This document shows, in pieces, positions 33,350 through 41,572 of a DNA stretch of 64,000 bases; position 1 is the first letter of the stretch; every line of letters starts with the position of its first letter. This DNA is from Oscillospiraceae bacterium. Its GTDB lineage: Bacteria; Bacillota; Clostridia; Oscillospirales; CAG-272. The position numbers and the translations under genes were made by a program. The notes below the pieces were generated by a model, which was not told the origin of the DNA, searched no databases, and worked only from the letters and a program-made list of their open reading frames with translations. The stretch is taken from positions 1 through 64,000 of the forward strand of contig SVSX01000002.1 of NCBI GenBank assembly GCA_015064085.1, written 5' to 3'.

Positions 33350-35719
33350 TTAGCTATTCATAGGGCTCTCGGTAAGATCTAATTCCTCACCGTCCTCTGT
33401 GACTGTTTTTATGGCGTTGTGTGGAACGTTGATTGAAAGCTCCTTTCCAAAAAGCATTATTTGGGTGTTATGCTCTATGCCGTCAATGTCGAAGCAGCGA
33501 ATAACGCTCTTGTCGGTTTCCTCTGAGTTCTTTATAGCTGAGACTATCAGTGTGTCGTCGTCGCATTCGTAACATCCCATCCTTTCGGGAAGAGAGCCGT
33601 GATGGAAGCTTGCCATAATGATCCTTGGCGCAAAATTAAGCTCAATAGCTTTTTTCTCTGTATCGGAAATGCTTCTGTGAGCAAATACCGAATAAGCAAA
33701 TTCGGATACGCCTTGATCCATATATTCGCATTTGTTGTCTCTGTCACCGTAATGATCGGCATATACCGCGCCGCGAAGAACGGTCAATCTCATTTCATTT
33801 GACTCGGTGTCATAGCCGTATTTCGAATCGTTTGCGACAGCTAATTTTCCGCTGATAATGAAGCTTCCGCAGGGTTCTTCTCCTGAATATGCCGTTCTTT
33901 CTACTGTGCCGTATGGAATCTTTGCTCTGACGCTGTTTTTACTCATAGGAAAGGTAAATTTGAGGGTTCTGTGCTTTTCGTGAAAATCTATTTTTGCTTT
34001 AACGTACACTCTGTCGTCATCCGCAAGTAGAGAAAAGTCTCTCGTTACGGTGGAAGTATTGAATGTAACTGTGGATCTGAGTGTTACTCTCACAGGTCCT
34101 TCCTCGATGATCTCAAATATCGGGTTTCCAAAGCACCCCACAGTATCCCCAAGACTTGTCTTGTCGTGAGCCCATGTGTCGCAATCGCTCTCGTCAAGCA
34201 ATATCGCACTGCAGGGGCGATCGATCACATATTCTCCAACCTCCTTGTCAAAAAGCTTGCATATGTCACCTGTATTTGAATCGAACTCAACGCAAAGTCT
34301 GCTGTTTTCAAGTCTTTGATTTGATATCGACATAGAAGAGCAGACCGTCAGCTTGCTTTCTTGTTTTGTGAATATTCTGTAGGTTGTATATCCGAGAGGA
34401 GGAATCTCTGCAATAAATGAGGTGTTATATATATCTCCGTTATGTCTTGTCTGCTCAGCTCTGGTGAGCTGGAAGGGGATCTCTTTTTCGTCAAATCCCG
34501 TTACTTTGCTTGCACGCTCGTTAACGCTGACACACGCATGCAGCTTCCAAGTGTGAGGATTGAATATAACAACCGGTATTCCCAAGCTCTCACTTTCCCA
34601 TGTCTTTTTGTTTTTTATCATAGGTGACGGTAGCTCATTATCTCCAAGTGTGTCGATATCAAGCACGATCTTCTGCATAGCAAAATACATCTCTTGCTCG
34701 GTTATGCTCATCGTTTCGCCAAAGAGATAAGAGGCATCATTATATGCGCTCTTGATGGAACAGCCTCCGAGTATATCGTGGAACTGATTGAAAAGAAGAT
34801 TTTTCCAAGCCTTGTTGAGCTTCTTTTTGGGATATTTGTAATCGGTCAGCTTGCTTGACATTGTGCAGAGCTTTTCTGCGGCAAGCAGATTTTGCTCACA
34901 TCTTCGGTTTTCCTTTTTTATGTAGCTCAAAGCACTGTAGCAGCCTCTTGCGTGATGCTGAAGCTCACCCGAGATAGTGGGGAGATCCTTTTTGTTGAGA
35001 TTATCAAAAAACTCATCGGGAGTAGCAAAGATACCGTCCGGTATATTTTCCTTGATTTCATTAATCAGTGCTATAGTAGGTCCGCCGCCGTGATTGCCGA
35101 CTCCGTAAAAAAGCATGGAATCGTGCATCAGGCTATCCACGCATTTCTTTGCCTCGGTCAATACTTCCATTGTCGGACAGCCATAGCTTATCGGTATCCT
35201 GTAAGCTGTTACGGCACTTCCGTCGTCGCTTTCCCAATTAAAAAGGTATTCGTCGCGGTTCTGCTCGTTTGGTGAAGGACGCATAAAAACATAGCTGTTC
35301 ATACCGCTTGCTTTCATTATTTTGGGGATAGAAGCATTGTGGCCGAAGGAATCCACGTTGTAGCCTGTTTTTGCTGTTATTCCGAATTTTTCCTTAAAAT
35401 ATCTCTGAGCAATAAGGCTATGTCTTGCAAGGCTTTCTCCACTTGGAATATTGCAATCGGGCTGAAGAAACCATCCGCCCGTTATACACCATCTTCCTTC
35501 TTTGACTCTCGTTTGTATTTCCGCGAACATATCGGGATCAAGCTTTTCAACGATCTGATAATAGGAAGCGCAGGCGCTTGTGTACTTGAAATCGGGGAAT
35601 TCCTTCATTCTGTCAAGCGCGCTCCTATATGTGGCGAATATTTCGGAGAATCCTTCCTGCCATCTCCATAACCAAACGGGGTCAATGTGTGAGTTGCCTA
35701 TCAAGTATAATTTGCTCAT
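33350..35719 (-). CDS. Alpha-mannosidase, glycoside hydrolase family 38
   Basis: 789 residues, typical GH38 length. The N-terminal catalytic domain shows the metal and nucleophile residues: His11 and Asp13 in GNSHIDPVWLW, and Asp123 in YNVDSFGHN, the catalytic nucleophile region. The three-helix middle and beta-sandwich C-terminal domains follow. GH38 enzymes remove alpha-linked mannose. There is no signal peptide, so it acts on imported oligosaccharides. An AAGGAG site precedes the ATG. It is divergent from an AraC regulator at 35861 that probably controls it. It lies within the region bounded by rbr fragments 2 and 3. Confidence 0.95.
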   Translation of the reverse strand: MSKLYLIGNSHIDPVWLWRWQEGFSEIFATYRSALDRMKEFPDFKYTSACASYYQIVEKLDPDMFAEIQTRVKEGRWCITGGWFLQPDCNIPSGESLARHSLIAQRYFKEKFGITAKTGYNVDSFGHNASIPKIMKASGMNSYVFMRPSPNEQNRDEYLFNWESDDGSAVTAYRIPISYGCPTMEVLTEAKKCVDSLMHDSMLFYGVGNHGGGPTIALINEIKENIPDGIFATPDEFFDNLNKKDLPTISGELQHHARGCYSALSYIKKENRRCEQNLLAAEKLCTMSSKLTDYKYPKKKLNKAWKNLLFNQFHDILGGCSIKSAYNDASYLFGETMSITEQEMYFAMQKIVLDIDTLGDNELPSPMIKNKKTWESESLGIPVVIFNPHTWKLHACVSVNERASKVTGFDEKEIPFQLTRAEQTRHNGDIYNTSFIAEIPPLGYTTYRIFTKQESKLTVCSSMSISNQRLENSRLCVEFDSNTGDICKLFDKEVGEYVIDRPCSAILLDESDCDTWAHDKTSLGDTVGCFGNPIFEIIEEGPVRVTLRSTVTFNTSTVTRDFSLLADDDRVYVKAKIDFHEKHRTLKFTFPMSKNSVRAKIPYGTVERTAYSGEEPCGSFIISGKLAVANDSKYGYDTESNEMRLTVLRGAVYADHYGDRDNKCEYMDQGVSEFAYSVFAHRSISDTEKKAIELNFAPRIIMASFHHGSLPERMGCYECDDDTLIVSAIKNSEETDKSVIRCFDIDGIEHNTQIMLFGKELSINVPHNAIKTVTEDGEELDLTESPMNS

Positions 35720-35860
35720 ATCACTTCTCCTTGAATTAATAATGATTTTGACTACCCATTATTTTATACCTCAAAGAAAATATGTACAATGGAAAATCTT
35801 TTTATGTATATTGCTTTTCTTTGGTTTATTTGATATAATATATAAAAAGGGGTGAGATTC

Positions 35861-36655
35861 TTGCGGATATTTAAAAACAAAGACTATATAAAAAACGATA
35901 TTATAAGCGCCTCCCAAAAGAGAGTTGTAAAGGACTGCAAGCATCACGGTCACGAATTCTTTGAAATTGAATATATAATTGAGGGGTCGGGAATATATGA
36001 AATAGATGGCAGGGAATACCGAATAGCTCCAAGCACACTGTTTTTCACAAAGCCAACAAATGTTCATGCCATTAGACACCCAAACGCGTCGATAATAAAT
36101 GTTATGTTTACATACGATCTCAAAAATGACATTGTAGATATCAGCGACTTTCTTTTAAATCAGACACCTTGTTTTCATTTGGATGATAAGACAAATGATT
36201 TCTTCAGAGTAATTTTTTCTGAGATAGTGAGGGTGAATGAGAAGGAGGCGGAATACGCGATGACGCTTTTGAAGTGCGTGCTTTACCGATTGTCTGAGAG
36301 TAATGGCAAAGCAAACGTTTTTACACAGGCATCATCCTATGTGCGAAAGGCGGTAGTGTTTATTCACGAGAACTTTGCCTCGGATATCGGTCTTGGGGTA
36401 ACGGCAAAGCACGTAGGACTTACGCCGTCATATTTTTCTGACCTATTTCATAAGGAACTTGGAGTTACGTTCAAGTCATATCTTGACGAGATCAGGTTTT
36501 CATATGTGAGAAAGTTGCTTAAATATACAGATCTTTCGATAAAGGAGATACACTTTCGAGCAGGATTCTTTGATTATACTAATTTCGAAAGGCGATTCAG
36601 AAAGCGGTATGGGATCACCCCCACCGCATACCGCGTAAAAGAAAACAACAAATGA
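35861..36655 (+). CDS. AraC-family transcriptional regulator with cupin domain
   Basis: 264 residues from a TTG at 35861, preferred because AGGGGTGA lies 6-10 bases upstream; a GTG at 35852 in the same frame overlaps that site. The N-terminal cupin (HHGHEFFEIEYIIEGSG, YRIAPSTLFFTKP) senses a sugar; the C-terminal half has two HTH motifs (VTAKHVGLTPSYFSDLFHKE and IKEIHFRAGFFDYTNFERRF). Divergent from the GH38 gene, it is likely its activator. Ten bases after its stop begins the third rbr remnant. Confidence 0.93.
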   Translation: MRIFKNKDYIKNDIISASQKRVVKDCKHHGHEFFEIEYIIEGSGIYEIDGREYRIAPSTLFFTKPTNVHAIRHPNASIINVMFTYDLKNDIVDISDFLLNQTPCFHLDDKTNDFFRVIFSEIVRVNEKEAEYAMTLLKCVLYRLSESNGKANVFTQASSYVRKAVVFIHENFASDIGLGVTAKHVGLTPSYFSDLFHKELGVTFKSYLDEIRFSYVRKLLKYTDLSIKEIHFRAGFFDYTNFERRFRKRYGITPTAYRVKENNK

Positions 36656-36664
36656 AAACCAACA

Positions 36665-36706
36665 GGCAGAGCATTCGCGGCTCTTCTTGAGAGATACTTT
36701 GGCTAA
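36665..36706 (+). pseudogene. Rubrerythrin 3' remnant, copy 3
   Basis: Forty-two bases encode GRAFAALLERYFG plus a stop, matching the rubrerythrin C-terminus ([14 protein letters not shown] in the intact gene, [13 protein letters not shown] in copy 2). No start codon or upstream rubrerythrin sequence is present; the remnant directly follows the AraC gene. It is more diverged from rbr than copy 2. No rbr-type terminator follows. Confidence 0.8.
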
Positions 36707-36866
36707 GAAAATCCTCACTATGGCGATTTGAAAAAATATTGTGAATAATTATCGCATTACATTGAAAGAGCATCATTCCTATGATACAATTAATACAATA
36801 CTCGGTGAAAAGTGTTTGTGTAAACAGTCAGATCAACTATGAATTTATTTAACGGAGGTTTTAAAA

Positions 36867-37208
36867 ATGACAAAATTTCAAGAAAAATTGATTGCGGACG
36901 GCTATTGTGACGATCGCGGTGCAGGTTTCTGCGCAACTGCCACTAAACTGCCCAAAGGTGAATACGGTATTGTGGCTCTCTGTGTAAACGGAAATAAACT
37001 AAATCTGTTTGGTGTAGATATGAAAAGTAACATTGGCAAATTGTTGTATGTGGTGAATCTGAAGCAAATTGAAAATTTGAAGATTCGTACAGGACTCTTA
37101 AGCCAGGTATTGAAATTTGATTATGACGGTTATACCTATTCTTTTACAAATTTTGTTGGTGTAAAGCCCGCCTTAAATGTGATTAAAGAAGAGGCCGGTA
37201 AACGATAA
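36867..37208 (+). CDS. Small protein of unknown function, PH-like strand pattern
   Basis: 113 residues; GGAGG ahead of the ATG. Not recognised. The middle alternates strands (EYGIVALCVNGNKLNLFGVD, LLYVVNLKQIENLKIRTGLL) in the way of small PH-like or GRAM-like domains of Firmicutes, and the C-terminus forms a helix. No membrane segment. Flanked by the rbr remnant on one side and a strong bidirectional terminator on the other. Confidence 0.65.
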   Translation: MTKFQEKLIADGYCDDRGAGFCATATKLPKGEYGIVALCVNGNKLNLFGVDMKSNIGKLLYVVNLKQIENLKIRTGLLSQVLKFDYDGYTYSFTNFVGVKPALNVIKEEAGKR

Positions 37209-37228
37209 ATTCCGATTTACCGGAACAA

Positions 37229-37264
37229 AATAAGAGCAGGACTTGCGGGTCCTGCTCTTATTTT
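37229..37264. terminator. Bidirectional terminator
   Basis: AATAAGAGCAGGAC and GTCCTGCTCTTATT form a long stem (loop about TTGCGG) with T on both strands. It separates the + gene ending at 37208 from the - cupin gene ending at 37295. Confidence 0.9.
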
Positions 37265-37294
37265 ATTGTATATTCGGTTTGACTTGATCTGCGA

Positions 37295-37642
37295 TCAGGC
37301 GTAAACTATGAGAGCGATAAGATCGACAGGCTCACTTCCGTTATTCGCGACAGAGTGTCCGTTTCCCGAGGAGACTACAGCCGTGTCTCCAACGCACAGA
37401 GGATATTCTTTGCCGTTGTCATTATAGGTCGCCTCACCTCTTACAACGTAAAAGAGCTCACTTTCGTTCTCGTGAACGTGGTATCCTATCGATGCTCCGG
37501 GTTCAAGATGGATATTTCCGAAGAGTCTTCCTTTTTCGTTGAGCTCGGCGGAGGAGACGAACTCGGTCACGTAAACAGTACCGTTCCCACCCTTCATATT
37601 CTTTCTTGCGTCTGCCTTGCATTCACTTGCTTTGATTATCAT
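37295..37642 (-). CDS. Single-domain cupin protein
   Basis: 115 residues, one cupin barrel. Motif 1 is about GYHVHENESELFYVVRGEA and motif 2 GDTAVVSSGNGHSVANNG, with the expected metal-binding His, Glu and His. Such small cupins bind sugars or act as isomerases or dioxygenases; the substrate is unknown. AAGGAG precedes the ATG, and a promoter lies at 37685-37713. It is a single-gene unit. Confidence 0.88.
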   Translation of the reverse strand: MIIKASECKADARKNMKGGNGTVYVTEFVSSAELNEKGRLFGNIHLEPGASIGYHVHENESELFYVVRGEATYNDNGKEYPLCVGDTAVVSSGNGHSVANNGSEPVDLIALIVYA

Positions 37643-37684
37643 AACATTCTCCTTTTTTATGAGATGATTTTTTATAACACAGCT

Positions 37685-37713
37685 ATTATAGCATACTAAA
37701 CGGAAAAAGTAAA
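37685..37713 (-). promoter_or_regulatory. Sigma-A promoter of the cupin gene
   Basis: On the minus strand, TTTACT (37713-37708) and TATAAT (37690-37685) with a 17-base spacer. Confidence 0.6.
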
Positions 37714-37782
37714 TAATGAAAATAAAAAACAGCGCGGAGCACGTTTTTTGTTGATATTACCGGATGTTTTTTCCCTAAAGGA

Positions 37783-37811
37783 TTGTATTTTTTTTTAGAC
37801 CGTGCTATAAT
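37783..37811 (+). promoter_or_regulatory. Sigma-A promoter of the 37865 gene
   Basis: TTGTAT at 37783-37788 and TATAAT at 37806-37811, spacer 17 bases. Confidence 0.65.
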
Positions 37812-37864
37812 ATCAAATAAAGTTATTTTTATACTTTTAGAAGATCATAAAAAGAGGTGGAAAA

Positions 37865-38647
37865 ATGAAGCTTATCGATAAACTTTGGAACTGGGGGCAT
37901 CTTGAGGGGTCGCACAACGATTGCACACCGCTCGACTGCAAAATGACGCCCGAGGAATTCGCGCTTGAGTACGGAATAAAAAATGCCTTTGTGGTGTCTT
38001 ACGGAGGGAATATCCGTCCGCCGTTTATGGATCTTGCAAACAGATTTTCCTGTCTCAAGGAAATAAAATGGTCGGTGCTTGGTGACGCAAGTACCCCTTT
38101 GCCCGAGTCGGAGCTCGGAAATACCGACGACATTATTGATGCTTTGGAGTCTAAGGCGAATATTACGGGTGGGGTAGTGGACGATTTCTTTTCTCCTCAG
38201 CGTATGGAGCGCTTTACGCCCGAGGTGCTTAAGAAGATCAAGAACAAGCTCAATGAAAAGGGCTTGGATTTCTGGTGCGTTCTCTATGATCATCAGATGG
38301 AGCTCGAGCTTGAAAAATATATGGATTGCTTTGACGGCGTGACCTTTTGGCTGTGGGGCTGTGACAAGATCAATGATATGGAGTACCATTTGGAGAAAAT
38401 TTTCGCTCTGGTAAAGGATAAGCCTCTGATGCTGGGAATCTATCTTTGGGATTACAAGGGAGGCAATGGTGGAAATCCAATGGATCCCGTTTTGTTTGAA
38501 GCACAGCTTGCGAGATACTTTGAGCTGTTGAAAAACGGCAGAGCTGACGGCGTTATATTCTGCTCGAGCACTGTTGGAGACGCAGATCTTGAATCGAACA
38601 GGATATTGAAAAGATATCTGCGCGACAACGGTGATCTCGAGATATAA
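37865..38647 (+). CDS. Unknown protein, possible TIM-barrel glycosidase-like fold
   Basis: 260 residues; AGAGGTGG ahead of the ATG. Not recognised. It has the rhythm of a beta/alpha barrel: strands NAFVVSYGGN, ITGGVVDDFF, DFWCVLYDHQ, GVTFWLWGCD, LMLGIYLWDY and GVIFCSSTVG are separated by helices. The Asp pair in VVDDFF and the aromatic-acid clusters at strand ends would suit a carbohydrate-active site, but this is inference from pattern. Cytoplasmic, no signal peptide. It is a single transcription unit beside SstT. Confidence 0.7.
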   Translation: MKLIDKLWNWGHLEGSHNDCTPLDCKMTPEEFALEYGIKNAFVVSYGGNIRPPFMDLANRFSCLKEIKWSVLGDASTPLPESELGNTDDIIDALESKANITGGVVDDFFSPQRMERFTPEVLKKIKNKLNEKGLDFWCVLYDHQMELELEKYMDCFDGVTFWLWGCDKINDMEYHLEKIFALVKDKPLMLGIYLWDYKGGNGGNPMDPVLFEAQLARYFELLKNGRADGVIFCSSTVGDADLESNRILKRYLRDNGDLEI

Positions 38648-38686
38648 GCCTGAGCCCAAAAAGCTTTTAAAAATAGATGTATCCTA

Positions 38687-38715
38687 TTGCTATTTGGAAA
38701 TTATTATGATATAAT
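38687..38715 (+). promoter_or_regulatory. Sigma-A promoter of sstT
   Basis: TTGCTA at 38687-38692 and TATAAT at 38710-38715, spacer 17 bases, about 40 bases before the start codon. Confidence 0.65.
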
Positions 38716-38756
38716 TGTTTCAATAAAACACATTTTGTTGAAGTATTGGAGGATTT

Positions 38757-39983
38757 ATGAAAAAAGTATTGAAGCTTTATACCGATACCCCCTTGATCCT
38801 GCGTATCGCGATCGGGCTTGTAATAGGTATATGCCTCGGAATTTTCCTGCCTAAAGCGACCTTTGTTGAAATTTTTGGCAACGTATTTGTGGGCGCACTC
38901 AAGGCTATCGCACCAATTCTGGTGTTTATTCTTGTTATCGCGTCACTCTCAAGCGCGGGTAAGGGAATAGGTAAGCGATTCGGAACTGTCATCTTCTTTT
39001 ATATTCTGACTACCTTTCTCGCGGCTGCTTGTGCTGTTCTCGCATCGTTTATCTTTAAGGTGAAAGTGCCGCTAACGATCGCTCCCGAGCTTAACTCCGC
39101 TCCCACGGGACTTGGCGAGGTCTTTAGCGCTTTGCTTGGGAATATGGTCGCAAACCCTATTTCGGCTATAATTAACGGCAACTATATCGGAATTCTCACC
39201 TGGGCAGTCATTCTTGGTCTCGCGCTCCGTCAGATAGCGTCGGACGGTACAAAGGAGATGCTTACGAATCTTTCCGACGCCGTTTCACGTGTGGTCGGTT
39301 GGGTAATTCAGCTTGCCCCGTTCGGCATTATGGGATTGGTATTTTCATCTGTCAGTGAGTACGGCTTGAATATCTTCCTTGATTACGGAAAGCTTCTGCT
39401 TGTTCTTGTGGGATGTATGCTTTTTGTGGCGCTTGTTATCGACCCTTTGGTCGTTGGCATATCCCTTCGCCGCAACCCCTATCCGCTTGTATTCAGATGC
39501 TTCCGCGAGTCGGGGATCACCGCCTTTTTCACAAGAAGCTCGGCGGCAAATATACCTGTCAATATGAGCCTGTGCGGCAAGCTCGGGCTTGACAAGGAGT
39601 ATTATTCGGTAGCTATTCCTCTCGGCGCTACCATAAATATGGACGGCGCGGCGACCACCATTACGGTGCTTTCGCTTTCGGCGGGATTCTCTCAGGGAAT
39701 CGAGATAAACATATTACTTGCGATCCTTCTTTCCTTTGTTGCTACTCTCGGAGCGTGCGGCGCATCGGGCGTTGCGGGCGGATCGCTCCTGCTCATTCCT
39801 ATGGCGTGTTCGCTTCTCGGGGTATCTTCCGACGTGGCGATGCAGATGGTGGGTATCGGATTTATTATCGGCGTTGTTCAGGATTCTCTTGAAACGGCGA
39901 TCAATTCCTCAGGCGACGTGCTTTTCTGCGCGACCGCCGAATACCGTGAAAGACTGAAGCGCGGTGAGGAGATACCTAAATAA
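38757..39983 (+). CDS. sstT: Serine/threonine:sodium symporter SstT
   Basis: 408 residues with eight membrane helices and two re-entrant loops, of the dicarboxylate/amino acid:cation (DAACS) family. The Ser-rich hairpin FFTRSSAANIPVN and the transport motif INMDGAATTIT are clear; the N-terminus (YTDTPLILRIAIGLVIG) is typical of SstT rather than GltP. It imports serine and threonine with sodium. A GGAGG site precedes the ATG. The short structured repeat at 40019 probably ends its transcript. Confidence 0.94.
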   Translation: MKKVLKLYTDTPLILRIAIGLVIGICLGIFLPKATFVEIFGNVFVGALKAIAPILVFILVIASLSSAGKGIGKRFGTVIFFYILTTFLAAACAVLASFIFKVKVPLTIAPELNSAPTGLGEVFSALLGNMVANPISAIINGNYIGILTWAVILGLALRQIASDGTKEMLTNLSDAVSRVVGWVIQLAPFGIMGLVFSSVSEYGLNIFLDYGKLLLVLVGCMLFVALVIDPLVVGISLRRNPYPLVFRCFRESGITAFFTRSSAANIPVNMSLCGKLGLDKEYYSVAIPLGATINMDGAATTITVLSLSAGFSQGIEINILLAILLSFVATLGACGASGVAGGSLLLIPMACSLLGVSSDVAMQMVGIGFIIGVVQDSLETAINSSGDVLFCATAEYRERLKRGEEIPK

Positions 39984-40018
39984 TTTAATATATATTAATA
40001 TAATTAACCACAAAAATG

Positions 40019-40122
40019 GGGGCTGTCACAAATGTGAATTTGTGACAGCCCCTTTTAGGGGATAAATGGGATCTTTTTATTTATTTTCGGACTTTTTCGG
40101 TCTTGCCAAATGTGACAGCCCC
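40019..40122. repeat. Structured interspersed repeat, short copy
   Basis: This 104-base element shares both ends with the long copy at 8332-8587: GGGGCTGTCACAAAT-gtga-ATTTGTGACAGCCCC (40019-40052) at the left and about 55 matching bases at the right (from GGGATCTTTTTATT to GACAGCCCC). The ~155 inner bases of the long copy are missing. The left hairpin differs from the long copy by one compensated base pair (T:A to A:T), which argues that the stem matters. It lies between convergent sstT and trkH. Confidence 0.85.
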
Positions 40123-40132
40123 GCGGTCTTTT

Positions 40133-41572
40133 TTAATGTTTTCTCCAGGCAAAGGGAGAGAAGAGTATCAGCATAGGAATGATCTCAAGTCGACCTACAA
40201 GCATTGTCAAAGAAAGGACGATTTTTGAAAACGCCGAGAAATCGGCAAAATTGCCCACAGGACCGACAGCTCCAAGTCCCGGACCTACGTTGCTTATACA
40301 GGTCAGTACCGCCGTGAAGGTGGTTTCAAAGTCGAATCCGTCTACCGATATAAGCAGTGCGCTTCCGATAAGTACAGTGACGTGGAGGGCGAAATGGCTT
40401 GTGGCGTTTCTCACCGTCTCGTCGGGAATCGCCTCTCCGTCGAGCTTTACCACGTTTATCGAGCGAGGACGCAGAATGTGCTTGATCTCTCTTCCCATAG
40501 TTTTCATTAGAATGATCACGCGCGAGATCTTGAGTCCGCCCGCGGTCGATCCCGCACAAGCACCTATCAGGGTGAGGACCAGCAGCAGCATCTTTGAAAA
40601 TGTGGGCCACAGATCGTAGTTCAGTGTTACAAATCCCGTTGTAGAGATGATAGACGTGACCTGGAAGAAGGCTGTTCGAATGCAGCTTTCGAGTCCCGAG
40701 AAGCTCTTCGCGATATTAATGGCTATAAGCAGAGTTGCTGTAAGACAGATCGCAAGATAGCACCTGAGCTCCTCGCTTTTGAAGGCCTCCTTGAATTTTT
40801 TTATTAGAATAAAGAAATATATGTTGAAGTTTATACCGAAGATCATCATAAATATTGCGATGACCCATTCGGCGGCGGGGTTATTATATCCCGCGATAGA
40901 GTCGTTAAGCACCGAAAAACCGCCCGTTCCCGCAGTGGCGAAAGAGGTTACAAGGGCGTCGTAGAGTGGAAGTCCGCAGAGGCAGAGGGCAATTACCTGA
41001 ATCGTAGTAAGAACAAAGTATATGCCATAGAGTATAAGGGCGGTCTGCTTCATTTTCGGAACGAGCTTACCCTTTTGCGGTCCGGGTACTTCGGCTCGCA
41101 TAAGGTAGTTGGTCTCTCCGCCCGCAGAGGGGAGGATCGCGAGAATAAATACCAGAACACCCATACCGCCTATCCAGTGAGTAAAGCTTCGCCAGAAGAG
41201 AATACCTTTTGGAAGTGACTCTATCTCTCTGAGTATAGTCGAGCCTGTGGTGGTAAATCCCGACACCGTTTCAAAAAGGGCGTCAATAAAATTCGGTATA
41301 GCTCCGCTGATAACGAAGGGAAGCGCACCGAATAGCGAGAGGAGTATCCAGCCTGCCGCAACGGTAACGAAGCCCTCTTTCGTGTAAAACTTAATATTTT
41401 TTGGCTTGATGCATACAAAGGGGATCGATATCGCGAATAGTAGGACAGCCGTTATCAGAAACGGCGTGATGCTTTCGCTGTATATGAGTGACACACCCAT
41501 AGGTAGAAGCAGGAGGACACCCTCTATAAGCAGGAAGACACTGAGAAGATATCGTATCATTTTGAAGTTCAT
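40133..41572 (-). CDS. trkH: Potassium uptake protein, TrkH/KtrB family
   Basis: 479 residues, about ten membrane helices with four pore loops. Selectivity-filter regions are visible: VSGFTTTGST, TAGTGGFSVL, STTGFVTLN and ISNVGPGLGAVG, each with the central Gly of the SKT superfamily. It is the membrane channel half of a Trk system. Its start overlaps the trkA stop by one base (TAATG), so both are coupled. It ends 11 bases from the structured repeat. Confidence 0.95.
   Translation of the reverse strand: MNFKMIRYLLSVFLLIEGVLLLLPMGVSLIYSESITPFLITAVLLFAISIPFVCIKPKNIKFYTKEGFVTVAAGWILLSLFGALPFVISGAIPNFIDALFETVSGFTTTGSTILREIESLPKGILFWRSFTHWIGGMGVLVFILAILPSAGGETNYLMRAEVPGPQKGKLVPKMKQTALILYGIYFVLTTIQVIALCLCGLPLYDALVTSFATAGTGGFSVLNDSIAGYNNPAAEWVIAIFMMIFGINFNIYFFILIKKFKEAFKSEELRCYLAICLTATLLIAINIAKSFSGLESCIRTAFFQVTSIISTTGFVTLNYDLWPTFSKMLLLVLTLIGACAGSTAGGLKISRVIILMKTMGREIKHILRPRSINVVKLDGEAIPDETVRNATSHFALHVTVLIGSALLISVDGFDFETTFTAVLTCISNVGPGLGAVGPVGNFADFSAFSKIVLSLTMLVGRLEIIPMLILFSPFAWRKH

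Noticed and set aside
37643..37864. Riboswitch in the gap between the cupin and the 37865 gene
   Set aside because: Only two divergent promoters and AT-rich DNA are seen; no conserved riboswitch core recognised.
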